From Bacteroidaceae bacterium (lineage in GTDB: Bacteria; Bacteroidota; Bacteroidia; Bacteroidales; Bacteroidaceae), in the NCBI GenBank assembly GCA_900771425.1, contig CAAGNV010000035.1, forward strand, positions 1 through 6,290: DNA of 6,290 bases, in the 5' to 3' direction. This document shows positions 1-4,234 of this stretch, one piece after another. The position numbers and the translations under genes are program-made. Position 1 is the first letter of the stretch, and every line of letters begins with the position of its first letter. A model generated the notes under the pieces. The model was not told the origin of the DNA. It saw only the letters and a list, made by a program, of their open reading frames with translations, and did no database searches.

Positions 1-11
1 AGTTTTGACTG

Positions 12-40
12 CAAAATTACTCAATCAAATTCAAATCAAA
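12..40 (-). promoter_or_regulatory. Possible leftward promoter at the window edge
   Basis: Read on the minus strand, bases 19 to 12 spell TAATTTTG, an exact match to the Bacteroidota -7 consensus TAnnTTTG. A TTTG lies at bases 40-37, leaving 17 bases between the elements, slightly shorter than the usual 19-21. Transcription would start near the first bases of the window and run left into a gene that cannot be seen. The region is AT-rich, so a chance match is quite possible. Confidence 0.3.
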
Positions 41-85
41 AAATCAAAGATCGCTTGTAAGTGATTTAATATTAACTTAATAGAT

Positions 86-112
86 GTGGTTTTGCGAAAT
101 TTATCGCACCAC
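86..112. other. Imperfect hairpin
   Basis: GTGGT (86-90) is complementary to ACCAC (108-112), and GCGA (94-97) to TCGC (104-107). This gives two stacked stems of 5 and 4 base pairs with a TTT bulge and the loop AATTTA. No T-run follows on either strand, so it is not a standard intrinsic terminator. It could be an operator or simply a structured spacer. Confidence 0.35.
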
Positions 113-115
113 TAG

Positions 116-136
116 TAATCTCTAATCTCTAATCTC
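116..136. repeat. Heptad array, three perfect TAATCTC units
   Basis: Three head-to-tail perfect copies of TAATCTC occupy 21 bases. The complementary strand reads GAGATTA, the same word family as the GATTAGA and GGTTAGA units at 385-398, so this array is an inverted relative of the array in the meaB leader. Confidence 0.85.
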
Positions 137-150
137 TACCCCTGTAAGCC

Positions 151-178
151 GAGTGAAGAGTGAAAAGTGAAGAGTGAA
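151..178. repeat. Heptad array, four RAGTGAA units
   Basis: Four consecutive 7-base units read GAGTGAA, GAGTGAA, AAGTGAA and GAGTGAA, then decay into AAAGTGG and similar words up to about 200. The same unit family reappears, shifted in register as AAAGTGA, directly after cmk at 3244-3285. Confidence 0.85.
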
Positions 179-270
179 AAAGTGGTGGGTGAAAGGTGTC
201 AAATACTCATTCCGTACGTCTAATTCCTATATTATTTTTGTTTTGTGTCTTCTAATTCATAAATAATTGC

Positions 271-278
271 TATCTTTG
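271..278 (+). promoter_or_regulatory. Likely promoter (-7 element) of the meaB operon
   Basis: TATCTTTG matches the Bacteroidota housekeeping -7 element TAnnTTTG exactly. Upstream TTTG words lie at 237-240 and 242-245. Both are further away (25 bases or more) than the usual -33 spacing, so that half of the promoter is weak. A start near 284-286 would give a leader of about 220 bases containing the 322-405 and 415-486 repeats. It is the best rightward promoter I see before meaB. A second -7 look-alike, TATTTTTG, sits at 233-240. Confidence 0.45.
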
Positions 279-321
279 CCTCCTCTTGGTAATAAATCGA
301 GACTTTTTACGTTAATAAATA

Positions 322-405
322 AGTAGACAGTAGTCAGTAGTTTAGTAGAGAGTAAAGCTTAGAGCTTAGAGCTTAAAGCTTAGAGGTTAGAGATTAGAAC
401 TTAGA
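322..405. repeat. Twelve-unit degenerate heptad array in the meaB leader
   Basis: Eighty-four bases divide exactly into twelve 7-base units. The first five are AGTAGAC, AGTAGTC, AGTAGTT, TAGTAGA and GAGTAAA. The next seven are GCTTAGA-like: GCTTAGA twice, GCTTAAA, GCTTAGA, GGTTAGA, GATTAGA and ACTTAGA. The register is kept while the word changes midway. The array lies downstream of the candidate promoter and so is probably transcribed as part of the meaB leader. Confidence 0.85.
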
Positions 406-414
406 GATGATTAT

Positions 415-486
415 ACTACTTAACTCCTTCGCTCGGTTTACCGCTTGCGCAGAGCATCGGAGCAAGAACTCCAAAACTACTTAACT
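415..486. repeat. Block bounded by 11-base direct repeats
   Basis: ACTACTTAACT occurs at 415-425 and again at 476-486, enclosing 50 bases that are more GC-rich than the flanking spacer. Inside are a second direct repeat AACTCC (422-427 and 467-472), the palindromic word CGGTTTACCG (434-443) and a short stem CTTGC/GCAAG (444-448 with 462-466). It could be a small dispersed non-coding element or a structured leader piece. There is no coding capacity and I do not recognise a named element. Confidence 0.5.
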
Positions 487-507
487 ACTAAGAAAACAAT
501 ATAAAAT

Positions 508-1614
508 ATGGAACATCCTGAAAACAGCAGCGAATACGAGGGCCTGACCGTGAATGCGGGCGTGGACCATCAAGACATAGTGAATCCTTACCTGAGTAAG
601 ATGCGCAAGCGCCGTCAGCGTCTGTTTGCCCCCGACGAGTACGTGGAGGGCATCCTGCGTGGCGACGTGACCATGCTGAGTCAGGCGGTGACGCTCGTGG
701 AGAGCACCCTGCCCGAACATCAGAAGATAGCCCAGGAGGTGATAGAGAAGTGTCTGCCCTACAGCGGCAACTCCGTACGCATAGGCATCAGCGGAGTGCC
801 GGGAGCGGGCAAGAGCACGAGCATCGACGTGTTCGGCATCGAGGTGCTGGAGAAGTACGGCGGCAAACTGGCCGTGCTGGCTATCGACCCAAGTTCGGAG
901 AAGACCAAGGGCAGCATCCTTGGCGACAAGACACGCATGGAGCGCCTGTCGGTTCACCCCAAGTCGTTCATACGCCCTTCGCCGTCGGCAGGTTCGCTGG
1001 GCGGCGTTGCCCGCAAGACGCGTGAGACCATCATACTGTGCGAGGCGGCCGGATACGACAAGATATTCGTCGAGACGGTCGGGGTGGGGCAGAGCGAGAC
1101 GGCTTGCCACTCCATGGTCGACTACTTCCTGCTGATCCAACTGGCAGGTACCGGCGACGAACTGCAGGGCATCAAGCGAGGCATCATGGAGATAGCCGAC
1201 GGCATAGCCATCAACAAGGCCGACGGCAACAACGTGGACAAGGCCGAACTGGCTGCCAGCCATTTCCGAGGTGCGCTCCATCTGTTCCCTTTGCCCGACA
1301 GCGGCATCGTGCCCGAGGTGCAGTGCTACTCGGGTTTCTACAACCTCAACGTCGACAAGGTGATGAAGACCGTCTTCGACTATATCGACAAGGTGAAGGA
1401 GTCGGGCTACTTCCAGTACCGCCGCAACGAGCAGTCGAAGTACTGGATGTACGAAAGCATCAACGAACAGCTCCGCAACAACTTCTACTACAACGAACGC
1501 ATCAAGTCGATGCTGCACGACAGCGAGAACCAGGTGCTCGGCGGCATGAAGACCTCGTTCGTGGCTGCTCAGGACCTGCTCAACACATATTTTGACGAAC
1601 TTAGAGTGAAATGA
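508..1614 (+). CDS. meaB: Methylmalonyl-CoA mutase-associated GTPase MeaB
   Basis: This 368-residue protein is a G3E-type P-loop GTPase of the MeaB/ArgK family. Known members load the adenosylcobalamin cofactor into methylmalonyl-CoA mutase and protect it, supporting succinate/propionate interconversion in the cytoplasm. In order, it shows a helical N-terminal segment (about 25-88), the Walker A motif GVPGAGKS (96-103), the segment IDPSS (126-130), ILGDKTRM (137-144), the switch segment ETVGVGQSE (189-197), LAGTGDELQG (212-221) and the guanine-specificity motif NKAD (236-239). The C-terminal helical part (about 300-368) corresponds to the dimerisation region. The length is slightly above the roughly 330 residues of classical members, as expected for the long N-terminus. 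The start follows an A-rich, SD-free leader typical of Bacteroidota; Met32 is a less likely alternative. No mutase subunit gene is in view. The stop overlaps the porQ start by four bases. Confidence 0.96.
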   Translation: MEHPENSSEYEGLTVNAGVDHQDIVNPYLSKMRKRRQRLFAPDEYVEGILRGDVTMLSQAVTLVESTLPEHQKIAQEVIEKCLPYSGNSVRIGISGVPGAGKSTSIDVFGIEVLEKYGGKLAVLAIDPSSEKTKGSILGDKTRMERLSVHPKSFIRPSPSAGSLGGVARKTRETIILCEAAGYDKIFVETVGVGQSETACHSMVDYFLLIQLAGTGDELQGIKRGIMEIADGIAINKADGNNVDKAELAASHFRGALHLFPLPDSGIVPEVQCYSGFYNLNVDKVMKTVFDYIDKVKESGYFQYRRNEQSKYWMYESINEQLRNNFYYNERIKSMLHDSENQVLGGMKTSFVAAQDLLNTYFDELRVK

Positions 1615-2549
1615 TTCAGAAGTGCTTACATACGTTAGTCTTCGTCTGCATGGCTGCGCAGATGTCGGCACAGGAGGGCGATACCGGCTATCAGTTCCTC
1701 AGCGTGCCTACATCGGCCCATTCGGCAGCTCTGGGCGGCAATAACGTGTCCGTCATCGAGGACGATGTCACCCTCATCTACACCAACCCGGCTCTGCTGG
1801 TCAACGTGGCCGACAAGACGCTCAACCTGAACTTCACGTCGTACATAGCCAGCACAAGCAAACTCGGCGCTACGTTCACCAAGAAAGCCGGTGAGCGAGG
1901 CAGTTGGGCCTTGGGCGGCATGGTGCTCAATTACGGCGAGATGACCGAGACGAACGCAAACTTCGAGGAACTCGGCAAGTTCTCGGCCAGCGACATCTGC
2001 GTGCAGGGCGGCTACTCGTATCTGTTCAGCGACAGATGGTCGGGCGGCGTGCAGGGCAAGGTGCTCATGTCGAACTATGGCGAGTTCTCGTCTGTGGCAT
2101 TGGGAGTTGACCTCGGACTGAATTACTACGACGAGGAGCACGGATGGTCTGTCGGACTGGTGGCTCAGAACCTCGGCGGACAAGTTGACGCACTCTACGA
2201 GACAAGCGAATCGCTGCCATGCAACGTGGTGCTGGGCGTGAGCAAGGAACTGGAAAACGCGCCTCTGCGCCTGTCGTGTACCTTCGACCGACTGACCGAC
2301 TGGGACATAAAGAAACCAATAAACCACCTGTCGTTCGGCTTTGACTTCTTCCCCTCAGGCACCACATGGGTGGCACTGGGATACAACCCCCGACGTGCCA
2401 ACGAGATGAAGGTCGTCGACAGCAGCAAGTGGGCAGGACTGTCGTTAGGAGCCGGACTTGGTATAAAGAAACTGAAGATAGGACTGGCATACGGCAAGTA
2501 CCACGTGTCGAGTTCCTCAATTATAGTAAACGCAAGTTATTCGTTATGA
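1611..2549 (+). CDS. porQ: Type IX secretion system outer-membrane protein PorQ
   Basis: This 312-residue protein is an exported beta-barrel of the PorV/PorQ group (FadL-like fold). In known systems PorQ sits in the outer membrane with PorU, PorV and PorZ, the complex that cleaves the C-terminal signal of cargo and anchors it to the surface. A signal peptide is clear: lysine at position 4, a hydrophobic stretch of about 6-16, and a likely cut after Ala20 (MSA|QE). The mature N-terminus carries the family pattern QFLSVPTSA (28-36), ALGGNNVS (40-47) and TNPALL (58-63). Alternating polar/aromatic strands fill the rest, and the last strand runs to the C-terminus with no T9SS cargo domain. Both ends overlap neighbours by ATGA (1611-1614 and 2546-2549), implying translational coupling to meaB and cmk. 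Family membership is secure; a working T9SS elsewhere in the genome is inferred. Confidence 0.88.
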   Translation: MIQKCLHTLVFVCMAAQMSAQEGDTGYQFLSVPTSAHSAALGGNNVSVIEDDVTLIYTNPALLVNVADKTLNLNFTSYIASTSKLGATFTKKAGERGSWALGGMVLNYGEMTETNANFEELGKFSASDICVQGGYSYLFSDRWSGGVQGKVLMSNYGEFSSVALGVDLGLNYYDEEHGWSVGLVAQNLGGQVDALYETSESLPCNVVLGVSKELENAPLRLSCTFDRLTDWDIKKPINHLSFGFDFFPSGTTWVALGYNPRRANEMKVVDSSKWAGLSLGAGLGIKKLKIGLAYGKYHVSSSSIIVNASYSL

Positions 2550-3250
2550 AGAAAATCATAGTAGCAATAGACGGACATTCATCGTGCGGAAAGAGTACGA
2601 TGGCCAAGTGGCTGGCAAGACAAGTCGGCTACATCTATGTCGATACGGGTGCCATGTACCGCACCGTCACACTCTTTGCCATCCGCAACGGATTCATCAC
2701 AAAAGATGCAGAGATTGACGAGGACGGACTCCGTACCGCCCTGACTGATGCCAAGATCAGTTTCGTTCTCGATCCTGAAACCAACCTGCCGCTGGCCTGC
2801 CTTAACGGCGAAGTGGTAGAGAAGGAAATCCGCGGAATGGAGGTGTCGAGCCTTGTAAGCCCGATTGCAGCACTGCCGTTCGTACGCGAGAAACTCACGG
2901 CACAGCAGAAGGCTATGGGCGACGCGAAGGGCATCGTGATGGACGGGCGCGACATTGGTACTGCCGTCTTCCCACAGGCCGAACTCAAGGTGTTCGTGAC
3001 CGCTTCGGCCGAAGTTCGTGCCCAGCGCCGTTTCCTCGAACTGCAGGAGAAGGGCGAGCAAGGCATCAACTACGACGAAATCCTCAAGAACGTACAGGAA
3101 CGCGACTACATCGACTCGCACCGCGAAATGAACCCACTGCGCCAGGCAGACGATGCCCGAGTGCTCGATAACAGCAACCTCACGTTCGATGAACAAAACG
3201 CGATGCTGCTCGGTATGTTCAACGAGGTGGCTTCGCTTCGCTCAGAGTGA
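2546..3250 (+). CDS. cmk: Cytidylate (CMP) kinase
   Basis: This 234-residue cytoplasmic enzyme phosphorylates CMP and dCMP with ATP, recycling nucleotides from RNA and lipid turnover. It carries the P-loop GHSSCGKS (10-17), the nucleoside-binding DTGAMYR (33-39), Ser101 and Arg114 in the CMP-binding insert, DGRDIGT (133-139), and a lid segment with ERDYIDSHRE (185-194) followed by the DDARVLDNS region (202-210). The length is close to the 227 residues of the E. coli enzyme. The start at 2546 is chosen because the frame then opens with the beta-strand leading into the P-loop and overlaps the porQ stop by ATGA; the open frame extends upstream to 2366 but that part lies over porQ. The last heptad-like word AGAGTGA (3244-3250) forms the final codons and the stop, so the C-terminal SLRSE may be repeat-derived. 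Confidence 0.96.
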   Translation: MKKIIVAIDGHSSCGKSTMAKWLARQVGYIYVDTGAMYRTVTLFAIRNGFITKDAEIDEDGLRTALTDAKISFVLDPETNLPLACLNGEVVEKEIRGMEVSSLVSPIAALPFVREKLTAQQKAMGDAKGIVMDGRDIGTAVFPQAELKVFVTASAEVRAQRRFLELQEKGEQGINYDEILKNVQERDYIDSHREMNPLRQADDARVLDNSNLTFDEQNAMLLGMFNEVASLRSE

Positions 3251-3285
3251 AAAGTGAAAAGTGAAAAGTGAAGAGTGAAAAGTTA
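3244..3285. repeat. Heptad array AAAGTGA overlapping the cmk stop
   Basis: Six consecutive 7-base units fill 42 bases: AGAGTGA, AAAGTGA three times, AGAGTGA and AAAGTTA. The first unit contains the TGA stop of cmk. The unit is the same, in another register, as the RAGTGAA array at 151-178 about 3 kb upstream. Confidence 0.88.
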
Positions 3286-3286
3286 T

Positions 3287-3358
3287 AATTCGTAACTTGT
3301 AATTTTGTATTTCGTAACTCGTAACTCGTAATTTCGTATTTCGTAATTCGTAACTCGT
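3287..3358. repeat. Heptad array AAYTCGT before ispH
   Basis: Ten consecutive units of 7 bases (two of them 8) follow the preceding array almost without a gap: AATTCGT, AACTTGT, AATTTTGT, ATTTCGT, AACTCGT twice, AATTTCGT, ATTTCGT, AATTCGT and AACTCGT. The 8-base units carry an extra T. The array stops 12 bases before the ispH start codon and, with the AAAGTGA array, accounts for nearly all of the 120-base cmk-ispH spacer. Confidence 0.88.
3300..3307 (+). promoter_or_regulatory. Possible internal -7 promoter element in the heptad array
   Basis: TAATTTTG matches the Bacteroidota TAnnTTTG consensus and arises where one heptad unit has gained a T and lost its C. No TTG is seen at the proper -33 distance. 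It could give ispH and topB a start of their own, but the match comes from the repeat composition and may mean nothing. Confidence 0.2.
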
Positions 3359-3370
3359 AATTTCCCCCAA

Positions 3371-4234
3371 ATGTTAATCGAAATAGACGACGGCAGCGGT
3401 TTCTGCAACGGAGTGACCCGTGCAATCAAGGCAGCAGAGGAAGAACTGGCTCAGGCACAGTCCCTCTATTGTCTTGGCGACATAGTCCACAACGGGCGTG
3501 AGTGTGACCGCCTGAGGGAATTAGGACTGGTTACCGTAGATAAGGCTAACCTAAGCAACCTGCACGACACAAAACTCCTTCTGCGTGCACATGGTGAACC
3601 CCCTTCGACATACAGGCAGGCAGCGGCACAGAACATAGAACTAATCGATGCCACCTGTCCAGTTGTACTTCACCTGCAGAAACGCATCAAAGCCGACTAC
3701 GATGCCGATGCCGAACGCAGGAAGCAAATCGTAATCTACGGAAAGAACGGACACGCCGAGGTGGTAGGACTTGTAGGTCAGACCGACGGTACGGCTATCG
3801 TCATAGAAAACCTTGAAGATGCCCGAAAACTCGACTTCTCAAAGGACATCCAACTCTATTCACAGACAACAAAGTCACTCGAAGGATTCCGTGAAATCGT
3901 CAGTTACATTCGTTGCCACATGAACGACGGAGCCGTATTCAACTATTTCGACACTATCTGCCGACAGGTTGCCAACCGCATGCCTCGAATACGTGACTTT
4001 GCCGAACAGCACGATGTGATATTGTTTGTGTCAGGCAAAAAAAGTTCCAACGGAAAGGTGTTGTTCAGTGAGTGTCTTGCCGTAAATCCACGCTCGTATA
4101 TGATTGACAGTGTAGGTGAAATTGATTATTCGTGGTTCGACGGTGCACTGTCTGTCGGTATTTGCGGAGCCACCAGTACGCCGAAGTGGCTTATGGAAGA
4201 TTGTAAAAATGCAATTATTGAGAAAGTAGGATGA
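3371..4234 (+). CDS. ispH: 4-hydroxy-3-methylbut-2-enyl diphosphate reductase
   Basis: This 287-residue cytoplasmic iron-sulfur enzyme (also called LytB) makes isopentenyl and dimethylallyl diphosphate from HMBPP in the last step of the MEP isoprenoid pathway. The three cluster-binding cysteines are present at Cys12 (GFCNGV), Cys95 (ATCPVV) and Cys196 (TICRQ). Substrate-site residues also match the family: His39, His73 (RAHGEPP), His127 and Glu129 (GHAEVVG), Thr166, Ser224-Ser225-Asn226 (KKSSNGK) and Ser268 (ATSTPKW). The start at 3371 puts the first cysteine at residue 12 as in E. coli, which fixes the N-terminus even though no ribosome-binding sequence precedes it. The gene lies behind 120 bases of heptad repeats and overlaps topB by ATGA (4231-4234). 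All catalytic residues I checked are intact. Confidence 0.97.
   Translation: MLIEIDDGSGFCNGVTRAIKAAEEELAQAQSLYCLGDIVHNGRECDRLRELGLVTVDKANLSNLHDTKLLLRAHGEPPSTYRQAAAQNIELIDATCPVVLHLQKRIKADYDADAERRKQIVIYGKNGHAEVVGLVGQTDGTAIVIENLEDARKLDFSKDIQLYSQTTKSLEGFREIVSYIRCHMNDGAVFNYFDTICRQVANRMPRIRDFAEQHDVILFVSGKKSSNGKVLFSECLAVNPRSYMIDSVGEIDYSWFDGALSVGICGATSTPKWLMEDCKNAIIEKVG

Larger units (their letters stand above)
1..507. other. Non-coding upstream region
   Basis: No convincing coding sequence was found on either strand. The stretch is AT-rich compared with the genes to its right. It is largely built from short tandem repeats with a 7-base period, plus one good Bacteroidota-type promoter element and a hairpin. 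The left end carries a TAnnTTTG match on the minus strand, so a divergent gene may begin just left of the window. The absence of long open frames and the repeat content together suggest an intergenic region carrying regulatory signals and repeats, not a decayed gene. Confidence 0.75.

Noticed and set aside
116..405. CRISPR array or telomere-like repeat
   Set aside because: The units are 7 bases with no spacers and no cas gene in view, and the words vary too much for a telomere-type array; nothing indicates a replicon end.
434..443. CGGTTTACCG as an intrinsic terminator
   Set aside because: The stem is 4 base pairs with a 2-base loop and no T-run follows; it is better seen as a palindromic word inside the 415-486 block.
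481..1671. A 396-codon open frame on the minus strand across all of meaB
   Set aside because: It mirrors meaB codon bias; the translation is His/Leu/Val/Ala-rich with no recognisable family, while the plus frame has every MeaB motif.
1635..2327. A 230-codon minus-strand frame opposite porQ
   Set aside because: It is a shadow of porQ, which has a signal peptide, family motifs and overlapping junctions; the minus product shows no domain.
2366..2545. N-terminal extension of cmk by 60 codons
   Set aside because: It overlaps the end of porQ in another frame, is not Cmk-like, and the ATG at 2546 places the P-loop at the normal position.
2579..3196. A 205-codon minus-strand frame opposite cmk
   Set aside because: It lies entirely over the well-supported cmk gene and has no domain features.
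3219..3425. Small minus-strand protein with repeated ITKYEITSYEL-like and FSLFTFHF segments
   Set aside because: The periodic peptide is simply the heptad arrays translated on the opposite strand; the frame also runs into ispH.
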